Notes: a model not told the origin generated them from the sequence alone. A DNA stretch of 64,000 bases from Maribacter arenosus (GCF_014610845.1 NZ_JABTCG010000004.1:1-64000), one strand, 5' to 3'. Positions 17,052-27,049 are shown, counted from the stretch's first letter. Translations and numbers: made by a program.

Positions 17052-18539
17052 TTAAAACATCTTTTTCAATTCGTTTTTAGTGACCTTGCCCAGCACGTTT
17101 CGGGGCAATTCCTTTCGAAGGATGTAGTTGCGAGGTATTTTGTATGGCGGCAAATACCCTTTAAGCCATTCTGAGATTTTCCTGGTATCCAAGATGTCCA
17201 AATCGGTAACCAAACAGGCGGAAACCACTTCGCCCCATTCCAAATCGGGAAGTCCGACTACCGCACAGTCCTTAATCCCTTCATGTTTTCTAAGCGCATC
17301 CTCAATTTCCAAGGCCGATATTTTATATCCACCGGATTTGATGATATCTACACTATCGCGGCCAAGAATTTTATATAGGCCATTGTTTAACAATCCAATA
17401 TCACCCGTAATGAACCAACCGTCATCGGTAAAGGCTTTTTGGGTAGCCTCGGGATTTTGCCAGTATTCCATAAAAACACTGGGCCCCTTAAACTGGAATT
17501 CCCCCGGTTCATTTTCCCCAACAGGGTTATTGTTTGCATCAACCAAGCGTATTTCAACTGAAGGAAGGGGCAAGCCCACATGCCCCGGTCGTCGTTCCCC
17601 AAGATAGGAGTTCGATAATCCCATTCCAATTTCAGTCATACCGTAGCGTTCCAATAATGTTTGGTGGGTTATACTTCGCCATTTTTCCATGACCGATACG
17701 GGCAATGCTGCAGATCCAGAAACCATTAAACGCAATTTTGAGGCCGCATTAGACAGTAGTTGTCGATCGTCGGAAGACGCATCGTCCCAATAGGAAATCA
17801 ATTTGAAGTAGATGGTAGGCACGGCCATAAATAGCGTTAAGCGACCGGATTTTATAACCTCCCATACTTTATGGGCATCGAAAATGGGCAAGAATTCACA
17901 ACATGCCCCACACCAAAGGGCACAGCTCATTACATTGATGATTCCATGTACATGATGCATGGGTAAAACATTCAAAATATAGTCATCTTGTTGCCATTCC
18001 CATGCAGTGACCAAGGTTGTAATCTGGGCTTCGATATTCGCATGGCTGGTCACAACGCCCTTTGGTTTACTGGTGGTACCGCTGGTATAAAGTATCATAG
18101 CCCTACGAGCGGAATCAACCTCAGGCAATTCGGCGTGGTTTTCTTTAAGAAAGGTTTCTAAAGGGAGTACTGAAATACCGAGAGTCTTTTCCAACGGTTT
18201 TAAAAAATCAACAAAGTCATTATGCGCGATGACAATATCCGCTTTCGTATCTTCCATAACATACTGGATGGACGGCAATGGGTGCAACTCGCAAAGTGGA
18301 ACAGCGATTCCCCCTGCGGCCCAGATTCCCCATTGAAGGGTTGTATATTCGAATGATGGGGGCACCAAAAATGTGATCCGGGCTTCATTAAGGTCTCTTT
18401 CACCGTGTAATAGATTAGCGGCAATATATTTGGAGGAGGTAAGAAGTTGCTCGTAAGTATAGGATTTTCCGTTTGAGACTAAGGCGGTCTTGCCTTTAAA
18501 GAGCTTTGCCCTTTCAAGTAAGGTAATCATGTTTTTCAT
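17052..18539 (-). CDS. AMP-forming acyl-CoA synthetase (MatB/ACSF3-like)
   Basis: A 495-residue ANL-superfamily ligase that activates a carboxylic acid as acyl-adenylate and then acyl-CoA. The ATP-binding loop is MILYTSGTTSKPKGV near residue 148, the A5 motif ERYGMTEIGMGLSNS near residue 295, the adenosine-ribose Asp lies in DDGWFITGDIG, and the C-terminal catalytic Lys is in VLGKVTKNELKK. The RYGMTEIGM form with GHVGLPLPSV following resembles malonyl-CoA synthetase/ACSF3, but substrate choice is only inferred. Last gene of a minus-strand operon, 8 bp after the Gfo/Idh/MocA gene. Confidence 0.88.
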   Translation of the reverse strand: MKNMITLLERAKLFKGKTALVSNGKSYTYEQLLTSSKYIAANLLHGERDLNEARITFLVPPSFEYTTLQWGIWAAGGIAVPLCELHPLPSIQYVMEDTKADIVIAHNDFVDFLKPLEKTLGISVLPLETFLKENHAELPEVDSARRAMILYTSGTTSKPKGVVTSHANIEAQITTLVTAWEWQQDDYILNVLPMHHVHGIINVMSCALWCGACCEFLPIFDAHKVWEVIKSGRLTLFMAVPTIYFKLISYWDDASSDDRQLLSNAASKLRLMVSGSAALPVSVMEKWRSITHQTLLERYGMTEIGMGLSNSYLGERRPGHVGLPLPSVEIRLVDANNNPVGENEPGEFQFKGPSVFMEYWQNPEATQKAFTDDGWFITGDIGLLNNGLYKILGRDSVDIIKSGGYKISALEIEDALRKHEGIKDCAVVGLPDLEWGEVVSACLVTDLDILDTRKISEWLKGYLPPYKIPRNYILRKELPRNVLGKVTKNELKKMF

Positions 18540-18547
18540 TTAGAGGA

Positions 18548-19609
18548 TTACAGTTCAACCGTTTTCCCTGTTCGAAAAGATTCGTCCGCCGCCAAAACTA
18601 TGCGAAGGCTATTCACGGCATCTTGGAGATGATTTTCCATATCAAGATCTTCTTGAATCGTTTTCAGAAAATACATCTGTTCTAAAAGACATAGGCCGTC
18701 GTGATCGGGCTCATCGGCCGTACTGATCCATTCATCCTTTTTTACAAACCTACCTGCCGTATCCAAAGCACTGTGGTGCAATTTTAGTCCTCCGGTTTTG
18801 GTATGCCCTTCTATATCCTGTGATTCATTTACGGGGCTGTCCGAAATCGAAACCGAACCCTTTGGTCCGATGACATCCTTGATAAAAACAGCGGTTTCAC
18901 TTATCATTGGCCCCCAGCCAGCTTCGTACCAACCCACAGAACCATCTTCGAAACGCACTTGTAATTGGCCATAATTGTACATGGTGTCTGCAATTTCATC
19001 TGAAAGGTTAGCGCCAATGGCACTCACACTAACAGGAACCGATTGGGTCATTAGACACATAATATCTACATAGTGTACCCCACAATCCACTATAGGCGAC
19101 ATAGAATGCATTAATTGCTTGTGGGTATACCAATGGTCTCCATAGCTTTGTTGGTTCAGGTTCATTCGCATAACCAATGGTTTGCCAAGGGTACGGGCAA
19201 TGTCAACGAATTTGGTCCAGGCAGGATGTACCCTTAGAATATACCCGACCATCATTTTTCTATTCTTACCCATGGCCAATGCCACCAGGTCTTCAGCTTC
19301 TTCAACGGTTAAGGCCAAGGGTTTTTCCACAAAAACATGGGCATGGGCATGTAAGGCTGACCTTATATAATCGGCATGGGTGTCGGGATAGGTATTAATG
19401 GAAACGGCATCGGGTTTGGTATGCTTCAAGGCCGATTCATAGTTGCTGAACGTAGGATATCCTCCCAAGGCTTTGCTTAGCTTTTCACGGCTTTCCGGAT
19501 TTCGGCTTACGAGTCCTACGATTTCAAAACCATTCATTTGGTGATAGGCCCTGGCATGGGCGGCACCCATATTTCCGCAGCCGACGACAAGTATCTTTAG
19601 TTTTTCCAT
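18548..19609 (-). CDS. Gfo/Idh/MocA family NAD(P)-dependent oxidoreductase
   Basis: A 353-residue cytosolic sugar- or cyclitol-type dehydrogenase. The N-terminal Rossmann motif is ILVVGCGNMGAAHARAY, the family EKP motif is in HVFVEKPLALTVEEAEDLV with the catalytic Lys, and the C-terminal alpha/beta domain has YGDHWYTHKQLMHSM and DCGVHYVD with the likely catalytic His. Placed 6 bp after the PQQ dehydrogenase and 8 bp before the acyl-CoA ligase, suggesting a shared oxidative sugar-acid pathway; the substrate is unknown. Confidence 0.9.
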   Translation of the reverse strand: MEKLKILVVGCGNMGAAHARAYHQMNGFEIVGLVSRNPESREKLSKALGGYPTFSNYESALKHTKPDAVSINTYPDTHADYIRSALHAHAHVFVEKPLALTVEEAEDLVALAMGKNRKMMVGYILRVHPAWTKFVDIARTLGKPLVMRMNLNQQSYGDHWYTHKQLMHSMSPIVDCGVHYVDIMCLMTQSVPVSVSAIGANLSDEIADTMYNYGQLQVRFEDGSVGWYEAGWGPMISETAVFIKDVIGPKGSVSISDSPVNESQDIEGHTKTGGLKLHHSALDTAGRFVKKDEWISTADEPDHDGLCLLEQMYFLKTIQEDLDMENHLQDAVNSLRIVLAADESFRTGKTVEL

Positions 19610-19615
19610 TTGAGT

Positions 19616-21733
19616 TTATTTTAAGGCAAACGCAACAATCCGATTCCCTTTTACCGTTCCTAACTTTTCCCCTCCGCAAGCGATGGTAATGTATTGTTTG
19701 CCGTTGACTTCATACATAGCCGGCGTGGCGAATGCCGCTGCAGGCAGTTTATATTCCCACAGCAACTTACCGGTATATTTATCGAACACCCTGAAATAAC
19801 CAACTTTCGTGGCTCCAATAAACAACAATCCGTTCTCTGTAACGATGGGACCCCCATAATTCTCAGTTCCCGTACCCTTGCCTTCTGCCCCCAATTCCGG
19901 AGTGTCTCCAAACGGGACGGACCAAATATACTTACCGGTATTTAAATCGATGGCATGCAGGGTCCCCCATGGAGGCGAGATGCCCGGAAGGCCTTTATTA
20001 TCCAAAAATTTGTTGTATCCTGCATGTTTGTAAGGCAGGGGATAATGGTTCGATTCCCCGGATTTCACTTCCTTTCCAACATTTTCATCAAATAGAAAAT
20101 CAACCAAAGCTTCCTTTTCCTTATCTGGAATTTGGGGAAAACCGGTCATCATCCCTTTCCCATTAACGATTTGAACGGACACTTCCTCTCTGGTTTTTCT
20201 TGCCTTTATATCGATGAGTGATGGGAATCCACTGGCCGCCATGCCAGAACGGTCTACTTTATGGCAAATTACACAATTGTTGAGGTAAACTTGTTCCCCT
20301 AAAGAGATGTCTTCACTATTTCGAACTACCTCTTCCATTTGCAATATCCAGGCCATTTCGTTTGAATTCACATAAATGATGCCCTCGTACGGATTCGTTG
20401 CCGCGCCACCCCATTCGGCCGCCCCGTCGTATCCGGGCAAAAGTAAAACCGGACCTAGGCTTGGCGGCGCATATATGCGTTTATCGGACTTGGCAAGTAT
20501 TTCCTTTAATTCCTCTTTGTTTTCGGCAAACGGACTAATGTCATCTGCCGTTAACACATTCGATTGTCTTGCGAATGGCTTTGGTTCGACAGGAAAAGGT
20601 TGTGTAGGCCAGGCTTCCTCTCCTTCCAATTTTGAGGAGGGAACTGTTTTTTCGGCTATATCGAATAGGGGCTTTCCGGTTCTTCGGTCAAAAACATAGA
20701 CATATCCCTGCTTGGTCACCTGGGCTACTGCTGGAATCTTTTTTCCTTTGCGTTCAACCATCAAAAGATTTGGTGGGGCTGGGGGATCCCTATCCCAGAT
20801 ATCGTGATGGGTAAACTGAAAATGCCAGATGCGTTCCCCAGTATTCGCATCCAAAGCCAACAAACAATCCGAATATAAATTACTGCCCTTACGCATTCCG
20901 CCATAAAAATCAGGGGCCGCCGATCCCGTAGGGACATAAATAATGCCCAACCTTTTATCCAGTGCCATTCCTGCCCAATTATTCGCCGCACCCACCCACT
21001 TATTTTGGTAAGCCTTTATGTCTTTCCAAGTATCATATCCCTCCTCAGTTGGATAGGGAATCGTGTGAAATACCCATTCCAAAGCCCCGGTAATCACATT
21101 GAACGCCATGATATCCCCTCGGGCAGCATCAATATCCTCCGAAATTCGGAGCGGCATAACGATCAAATCCTTGTAAATTGTTCCAGGGGTATTTGAGATC
21201 ACAAACTTGTCTTTATCTTCCTCGGGCAAACCAGATCGGAGATCTATTTTCCCTTGATTACCAAAAGTAGATATAGGTTGGCCCGACAAGGCATCCAAAG
21301 CATACAAATCCGGACCCCTTGTAAAAAAAATGCGCCTATCATCCCCATTTTCCCAATAAGAAACCCCACGACTTGTGGAATGCCATACTTGCAATGAATC
21401 GCCGAACCGCCATATTTCCTCACCCGTTGCAGCATGTAAGGCAAAAGCACGTAAAGCGGCTGAAACCCCATAAAGCATTGTATCAATTACGATAGGATTC
21501 ATTTGCATTTGCCCCCAATCCGGAGACTCGTAAGACCAAACTACTTTTAAATCCTTTACGTTTTCCTTAGTTATTTGTGAAAGGGTGGAATAATGGCTTC
21601 GGCCCGAATCCCCTAAATAAGTCGACCAACTGGTATAGGATAGGGTCTTTGGGTTTGTATTCTCACAACTGATAAAAGAAATGAATAGAAAACTAACCGC
21701 AATCAATTTGCTTAGGGTTTTGTTGCAATGCAC
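19616..21733 (-). CDS. PQQ-dependent dehydrogenase with cytochrome c motif (lipoprotein)
   Basis: A 705-residue periplasmic or outer-membrane-anchored quinoprotein. The signal LIAVSFLFISFISC ends in a lipobox Cys. The rest is an eight-bladed propeller of the quinoprotein glucose-dehydrogenase type (DLKVVWSYESPDWGQ, HHDIWDRDPPAPPNLL, LLPGYDGAAEWGGAATNPYEG), with an inserted c-type heme site NNCVICHKVD near residue 484. Family members oxidise sugars or alcohols and pass electrons to the respiratory chain. It heads a tight run with the oxidoreductase and ligase genes. No PQQ synthesis genes are visible in the window, so the cofactor would be made elsewhere or taken up. Confidence 0.88.
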   Translation of the reverse strand: MHCNKTLSKLIAVSFLFISFISCENTNPKTLSYTSWSTYLGDSGRSHYSTLSQITKENVKDLKVVWSYESPDWGQMQMNPIVIDTMLYGVSAALRAFALHAATGEEIWRFGDSLQVWHSTSRGVSYWENGDDRRIFFTRGPDLYALDALSGQPISTFGNQGKIDLRSGLPEEDKDKFVISNTPGTIYKDLIVMPLRISEDIDAARGDIMAFNVITGALEWVFHTIPYPTEEGYDTWKDIKAYQNKWVGAANNWAGMALDKRLGIIYVPTGSAAPDFYGGMRKGSNLYSDCLLALDANTGERIWHFQFTHHDIWDRDPPAPPNLLMVERKGKKIPAVAQVTKQGYVYVFDRRTGKPLFDIAEKTVPSSKLEGEEAWPTQPFPVEPKPFARQSNVLTADDISPFAENKEELKEILAKSDKRIYAPPSLGPVLLLPGYDGAAEWGGAATNPYEGIIYVNSNEMAWILQMEEVVRNSEDISLGEQVYLNNCVICHKVDRSGMAASGFPSLIDIKARKTREEVSVQIVNGKGMMTGFPQIPDKEKEALVDFLFDENVGKEVKSGESNHYPLPYKHAGYNKFLDNKGLPGISPPWGTLHAIDLNTGKYIWSVPFGDTPELGAEGKGTGTENYGGPIVTENGLLFIGATKVGYFRVFDKYTGKLLWEYKLPAAAFATPAMYEVNGKQYITIACGGEKLGTVKGNRIVAFALK

Positions 21734-21782
21734 TTTCTGTAGCGGGATTGGTTGCCCTAAAGTTATAAAATTATATGTTGGC

Positions 21783-22658
21783 TTATCGTTGGCCGAAGTA
21801 TGTTTTTAGCAATCGTGAGACAGATGGGTAATACGATTTACCGAACAAGTTAAGATGCACTAAAAGATAATACAATTGATAGATACCCACTCGTTCCTTT
21901 TCAAGGGCTTTAATGGGAATTTGTTCACTGTAAGCGTCATAAAACCTTGAGGAAAACCCGCCAAAAAGTCTTGTCATAGCCAAATCGACCTCAGCATCCC
22001 CAAAATATACCGAAGGGTCTATTAAATAAGGGTCGCCTTGCACACCAATGAGATAGTTGCCGCCCCATAAGTCGCCATGAAGTAGCGAAGGAATGGTTTT
22101 AGGAAAGTGCATTTGGCATACGCTTTCCATCCGATTTATGGACGGAATTTCTTCTGAAGAAAGCAATTTTTCATCCCTTGCCATTTTCAATTGTGGTAAC
22201 AATCGTTCCCGTATATAAAATTGAGACCAATCGGTATAGGTTTTGTTTGATTGAGGAAGGGTTCCAATATAATTATCCATTTTCCATCCAAACGATTCCT
22301 GACCAACATAAGAATGCATTTCTGCCAATTGATGTCCAAAAGTTTCCATATCCTTTGGGTCAGGATTTTTGGGTTCTATGAATTCCATCAATAAAAAAGA
22401 GTACCCTTCGTATTTTCCACAACCCAATATTTCTGGGACCCTGATGGTTTTCGTGTGTTGAATACATTCCAATCCGGCCTTTTCAGTATAGAACATATCC
22501 AAGGCGGTATCACTGTCGTTCACCTTACAAAAGAAGCGATGAGTTTGTGTATAGATACAATAGGCATTCGAAATGTCCCCACCGGATAAAGGTTCGACCT
22601 TCTTGATCGGACAATCCAAAACCTTACGAATATGTGAATTGAAGTTAGAAGACAGCAT
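21783..22658 (-). CDS. Fructosamine kinase family protein
   Basis: A 291-residue kinase of the fructosamine/ketosamine-3-kinase fold, which phosphorylates sugar adducts on protein amines and so promotes deglycation. The catalytic loop reads LLHGDLWGGNYLI and the metal-binding segment YLIDPSVYFGDAEVDLAMT, both diagnostic; an N-terminal Gly-rich loop (PLSGGDISNAYCIY) binds ATP. It lies 49 bp upstream of the PQQ dehydrogenase on the same strand and may be the first gene of that operon. Confidence 0.9.
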   Translation of the reverse strand: MLSSNFNSHIRKVLDCPIKKVEPLSGGDISNAYCIYTQTHRFFCKVNDSDTALDMFYTEKAGLECIQHTKTIRVPEILGCGKYEGYSFLLMEFIEPKNPDPKDMETFGHQLAEMHSYVGQESFGWKMDNYIGTLPQSNKTYTDWSQFYIRERLLPQLKMARDEKLLSSEEIPSINRMESVCQMHFPKTIPSLLHGDLWGGNYLIGVQGDPYLIDPSVYFGDAEVDLAMTRLFGGFSSRFYDAYSEQIPIKALEKERVGIYQLYYLLVHLNLFGKSYYPSVSRLLKTYFGQR

Positions 22659-22980
22659 TGATTCTTGTAATATTGTAACCTTTGGCCAATACCTAATTGG
22701 ATTCCTTTTTTATATGATTCAGCAATGGATTGGTACGATGCCCGGTACTAAATTTTAGCATTTCCCAAATCCATATAAAAATAGAAAAATGTTTATCTAT
22801 ACCATCATTTGCACAACGACAGATTAAAACTAACGGTAATTCACTGGGTAAAGTCCATCTATGGATTCAAGAAATATTGAAATTCGGAATGTATAAGGCC
22901 ATATGAATTCCAAGGCCGATATTTGGAACGTATTCTATAAAATCGGATTCGGGACGTTATATCAATAAAGAGTGGTTATA
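22659..22980. other. Intergenic region without a recognisable gene
   Basis: About 320 bp between the fructosamine-kinase gene and the S41 protease gene. It contains only very short open frames (12 and 21 codons) and no convincing promoter or terminator. Confidence 0.6.
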
Positions 22981-24609
22981 CTAGTTCAATATACTAGCGT
23001 ATTTAGCAGTGTTGGCCAACAGTTCCTTTGCGGCCAGAATGGCTTCGTCATGGGTTAAATAATGTTCAAATAGCCCTTCCCTATAAAAATACCTTTTAAT
23101 AATTTCATCCTCCAACTTCTTTTTAATTTCATTATGGTACCGATCCAGGGCGATGACCTTACTTTTGTCGATTTCACTCAACAGGGATTTATAGTTCTCC
23201 TGTACCGAAGCCCCTAAAACATCATCATTTTCACCTGACATAGCTTCTTTGATGGCCTTTTCGGTTTTTGTCTCAAAAGCAAAGTCACTTTGGGCGACAA
23301 AGGTTTTGAATTCGTTGAAATCAGCATCCGAAAAAGTGAAATCGCTTAAGCTTTCAAGTGAATTTTCATAATGGTAATTCGTGGCATAGTCAAAAATAAC
23401 ATTGTTTTCTTCCAAGGCTTTCATCAAGGTATTGGTGCCAAGCTCATCGATCAAAATATCAGGCAAAACCCCTCCGCCATCTTTTACTTTACGACCATTT
23501 CTTGTTTTAAACTCGTTAAATTGGGTCTGACGAACGGCATTTCCATTTTCATCCCTATTCCAATAGTCAAGTGATTGAATACATCTACCCGATGAGGTAT
23601 AATAGCGGCTAATGGTAACTTTTAATTGGGTGCCATAGGTAAGCTTCAAAGGCCTTTGCACCAGTCCTTTTCCAAAACTCCGAGCCCCCATAATAACAGC
23701 GCGGTCCAAGTCCTGCAAGCTTCCAGAAACGATCTCACTTGCCGAGGCACTATTGCCATTGACCAAAATCACCAAAGGAATTTCCGTGTCCTCAGGTTTG
23801 TGTTTGGTCCTATATTCTGAGTTGAATTTTTTGACCTTCGATTTTGTGGTCACTATCAATTCACCTTTGGGAACGAATAGATTGGTTACATCAATGGCTT
23901 CCGACAATAACCCGCCGGGATTTCCGCGTAAGTCTAAAATAATTTTTTCAGCCCCTCTGCCTTTTAGGTCAAGAAGCGCTGCTTTTGTTTGTGAGGTGGC
24001 CTTCGCATTGAATTTTGCAAGAACGATAAACCCTGTTTTGTCATCGACCATATCATAGTAAGGTACGGCATCGACTTCTATGGCTTCACGTTTTATCGAT
24101 GTGATATGGGTCTTACCCTGTCTTTTATAGGTAATCGCTATTTCAGAATTATTCGCACCTTTAAGAAGTTCACTGGCATTGTCGTCAAAATCAGCTACAT
24201 TGATATTCCCTATTTTAATTATCTCATCACCAGCCTTTAATCCGGCCTTATCGGCTGGGTAATTCTTATAGGGCTCAATGACCAACAAACGATCATTATA
24301 TGATCGAACCAAGGCCCCGATGCCCGAGTATTCACCGGCATTGTTCATCTTATAGGCCTCTACATCCTGTTCATTCAAGAATTTGGTGTAGGGATCCAAT
24401 TCGTTCAACATGTTCTTGATCGCGGTGTCCATCAATTCAGCGGGATTGGTTTCATCCACATAGTTCATGTTGAGTTCCTTGAAAAGGGTGGTGAATATCT
24501 CAATTTGTTTGGCTATTTCGAAAAAGTCACTTTTAAAAGCACTACCAACGAATAAAAAGGTAATCGCCAAGATAGGGATCAATACCTTTTTCTTAATCAA
24601 CTTTTGCAT
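22981..24609 (-). CDS. S41 family C-terminal processing protease
   Basis: A 542-residue membrane-anchored or periplasmic protease. After an N-terminal hydrophobic anchor come a PDZ domain (YSGIGALVRSYNDRLLVI ... GLKAGDEIIKIGN) and the S41 catalytic domain with LDLRGNPGGLLSEAID, the nucleophile Ser in VNGNSASASEIVSGS and the Lys base in GARSFGKGLVQ. These Tsp/Ctp enzymes trim C-termini of envelope proteins. The ATG at 24609 overlaps the rnpA stop by 17 bp, so the two genes are translationally linked. Confidence 0.93.
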   Translation of the reverse strand: MQKLIKKKVLIPILAITFLFVGSAFKSDFFEIAKQIEIFTTLFKELNMNYVDETNPAELMDTAIKNMLNELDPYTKFLNEQDVEAYKMNNAGEYSGIGALVRSYNDRLLVIEPYKNYPADKAGLKAGDEIIKIGNINVADFDDNASELLKGANNSEIAITYKRQGKTHITSIKREAIEVDAVPYYDMVDDKTGFIVLAKFNAKATSQTKAALLDLKGRGAEKIILDLRGNPGGLLSEAIDVTNLFVPKGELIVTTKSKVKKFNSEYRTKHKPEDTEIPLVILVNGNSASASEIVSGSLQDLDRAVIMGARSFGKGLVQRPLKLTYGTQLKVTISRYYTSSGRCIQSLDYWNRDENGNAVRQTQFNEFKTRNGRKVKDGGGVLPDILIDELGTNTLMKALEENNVIFDYATNYHYENSLESLSDFTFSDADFNEFKTFVAQSDFAFETKTEKAIKEAMSGENDDVLGASVQENYKSLLSEIDKSKVIALDRYHNEIKKKLEDEIIKRYFYREGLFEHYLTHDEAILAAKELLANTAKYASILN

Positions 24610-25000
24610 TATCAATTTTTTTTAGAAATTTTTGAAGAATTGCCTTTGTACATTTATCTATCGAATCAAAACTTGGCATTTCCTTACCAAGATATAAAAT
24701 TAGAAACGCAAAGTTTCCCTCACTATTGTTAAAAACAAGATGTTTGTTTAGTCGATAAGCTTCGCGTAGCAACCTTTTTACACGGTTCCTTTTAACGGCA
24801 CTTTTAATGTTCTTTTTTGGAACGGCCACACTGGTTTTTATCCGTGCATCCATTGGGGCGTCTATAGCTAAATAGATGAGCTTCAAAGGAAATACCGTTA
24901 GGTGCTTCCCTTCGCTAAAAAGCCGTTCGATCAATTTCTTGCTTTTTAGTTTTTCTTTTTTTGGAAATGTAAAGCTGTGTTTTTCTACGCTGTCCGTCAT
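24593..25000 (-). CDS. rnpA: Ribonuclease P protein component
   Basis: A 135-residue basic protein that assists the RNase P RNA in cutting tRNA 5' leaders. The RNase P signature is clear: TSVAVPKKNIKSAVKRNRV followed by KRLLREAYR. The gene start shows the family KEKLKSKKLIERLFSEGK segment. rpmH is not found next to it, so the classic rpmH-rnpA pair is not present in this window. Its 3' end overlaps the S41 protease start. Confidence 0.95.
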   Translation of the reverse strand: MTDSVEKHSFTFPKKEKLKSKKLIERLFSEGKHLTVFPLKLIYLAIDAPMDARIKTSVAVPKKNIKSAVKRNRVKRLLREAYRLNKHLVFNNSEGNFAFLILYLGKEMPSFDSIDKCTKAILQKFLKKIDNAKVD

Positions 25001-25103
25001 TATGATATTATCCCCGAAGCGGATAATTCCCAGTTAAAAATATGCAAAAAGGCTCTTTTTGTTTTCTAGTGTAAAAGTAAAGAAAATTCATTGCATGGAT
25101 TTT

Positions 25104-25117
25104 ATGACAATTGTCAT
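25104..25117. promoter_or_regulatory. 14-bp perfect palindrome in the rnpA/GCS2 divergent spacer
   Basis: ATGACAATTGTCAT is a perfect palindrome about 80 bp before the GCS2-CBS gene and 100 bp upstream of rnpA. It is followed at once by TTGTCCACA, one base from a DnaA box. Either could be a regulator site; nothing more can be said. Confidence 0.3.
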
Positions 25118-25198
25118 TTGTCCACAGCATAAAAAGGTTCTATCTTGTATGGATTAAAATCTATTTTACAATAACTTGCAGACCTTAATACAATTGAA

Positions 25199-27049
25199 AT
25201 GGGAGAATTGAATGTTGAAAAATTAATTGGCAATCCAAATAAAGCTTTGTACTTAAAGCAGCTTATGGCTGATATCAAGGCTTTGGAACTAATGCTCGAA
25301 AACGACATGTTCGAGAAAGACATTTCAAGGATTGGGGTTGAGCAAGAGTTTTGTTTGGTGAACCAGGAATGGGAGCCGGCCAATAATGCGGATAAGATAT
25401 TGAAAAAATTAAGCGGGAGACATTTCACCTCTGAACTGGCCTTGTATAACCTTGAGATCAATTTAGAGCCTTTGGAATTTAAAGGGGAGTGCTTTTCGAA
25501 ATTGCATAAGAACTTAAACGAGCTATTGGATCAGGTTCAGGAAGTCGCCAAAGAATTTGACACTAAACTTGTACTTACGGGAATTTTACCTACGATTCAA
25601 ACAAGGCACTTGAGCCTTGATTATATGACGCCTTTAAAACGATATCAAGTATTGAACGAAGCTATTAAAGAGATTCGGAAAAATGACATTGAACTGCATA
25701 TAAAGGGTGTTGATGAGCTGAACCTTAAGCATGATTCCATTCTTTACGAAGGTTGTAATACAAGTTTCCAATCGCATTTGCAGATAGACCCTGATAATTT
25801 TGCGGATACCTATAATTGGGCACAGGCTATTGCCGGACCGATCTTGTCAATTTGCACCAACTCCCCAATGTTGATGGGACGCGAACTTTGGGAAGAATCC
25901 CGGATTGCCCTTTTTGCACAAAGCGTAGATACCAGGGCCAGTACTTTTATCCTGAACGAAAGGGAATCCAGGGTAGGTTTTGGCAATGAATGGGCCCAAG
26001 GCAGCGTAGTTGATTTCTTCAAGGATTCGGTAATTCGATTCAGAAGCTTGGTCACTTCTGATTTCAAGACCGATAGTATTACGGAATTGGAAAAAGGGAA
26101 TATTCCTAAATTAAAAGCATTGAAACTGCATAACGGGACTGTGTATAAATGGAATAGGTTATGTTATGGGACTTCAAATGGCAGGCCCCATATGCGCCTG
26201 GAAAACAGATACTTACCTTCAGGACCATCAACGGCCGATGAGATCGCAAACATGATGTTCTGGGTCGGCGTTATGAAAGGAAGGCCCAAGGAGTTCGATA
26301 ATATCCATAAAAAAATGGACTTCAAGGATGCAAAGAGCAACTTTTTCAATGCGGCCCGATATGGAATGGCCGCCCAGTTTTATTGGGGCGAAACCTTAAT
26401 ATCAAGTCATGACCTTATTTTGGATCATTTACTTCCAATGGCCTATAGGGGGTTGTATAGCATGAATGTTGCCCCAAAAGACGCAGAACATTACTTAAGG
26501 ATTATTAAACGCCGTGTACGATCGGCCAATGGATCACGATGGATGGTCGAGGCGTATAGAAAATTACAGAAAGACTTTAAGACTACAGATGCTTTAAAAA
26601 TATTGACCGCAACCATATATGAGCGGCAACAAAAAGGGTATACTGTTGATGCATGGCGATTGCCAAGGGGGGATGAGTTCAAAATCCCCAAGGAGAACAG
26701 GACAGTGGGGGAACGCATGAATATCAGGACCATTACCGCACAGGAAAATGACAGTCTTGAGCTGGTATTGCGAATGATGCAATGGAAAAACATACATCAT
26801 GTTCCTATTCTGGATAACCATATGGATTTGATCGGCCTACTAACCTGGACCGATGTTGGCAAGTATTTGGATAGTACTGAAGACCATGGGGAAAATATAA
26901 CGAACATTATGAAGCGCAAATTGGTGACCGTAACCCCAAGCACGCCTTTGGAGGAGGCCCGGAATATGATGCAAAATCATAAGATCAATTGCTTACCCGT
27001 TGTCATCGAGAAAAAGCTCGTCGGTATAATTACCTCCAAGGATTTTTAA
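25199..27049 (+). CDS. Glutamate-cysteine ligase-like (GCS2) protein fused to CBS domains
   Basis: A 616-residue cytosolic protein. Residues ~40-470 resemble the GCS2 carboxylate-amine ligase fold, with GVEQEFCLVN (metal/ATP-binding Glu residues), LEINLEPLEF and FQSHLQID. Residues ~490-616 form a CBS pair: VGERMNIRTITAQENDSLEL through GLLTWTDVGKYL, then NIMKRKLVTVTPSTPLEEA through VGIITSKDF, ending at the stop. CBS pairs normally sense adenosine nucleotides, so ligation may be energy-regulated. The actual amino-acid and amine substrates are unknown; glutathione synthesis is possible but unproven. The deacylase-like gene starts 3 bp after its stop. Confidence 0.85.
   Translation: MGELNVEKLIGNPNKALYLKQLMADIKALELMLENDMFEKDISRIGVEQEFCLVNQEWEPANNADKILKKLSGRHFTSELALYNLEINLEPLEFKGECFSKLHKNLNELLDQVQEVAKEFDTKLVLTGILPTIQTRHLSLDYMTPLKRYQVLNEAIKEIRKNDIELHIKGVDELNLKHDSILYEGCNTSFQSHLQIDPDNFADTYNWAQAIAGPILSICTNSPMLMGRELWEESRIALFAQSVDTRASTFILNERESRVGFGNEWAQGSVVDFFKDSVIRFRSLVTSDFKTDSITELEKGNIPKLKALKLHNGTVYKWNRLCYGTSNGRPHMRLENRYLPSGPSTADEIANMMFWVGVMKGRPKEFDNIHKKMDFKDAKSNFFNAARYGMAAQFYWGETLISSHDLILDHLLPMAYRGLYSMNVAPKDAEHYLRIIKRRVRSANGSRWMVEAYRKLQKDFKTTDALKILTATIYERQQKGYTVDAWRLPRGDEFKIPKENRTVGERMNIRTITAQENDSLELVLRMMQWKNIHHVPILDNHMDLIGLLTWTDVGKYLDSTEDHGENITNIMKRKLVTVTPSTPLEEARNMMQNHKINCLPVVIEKKLVGIITSKDF

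Noticed and set aside
24593-25000. rnpA as a marker of the replication origin
   Set aside because: rpmH and dnaA are not next to it, so the classic oriC neighbourhood is absent here.
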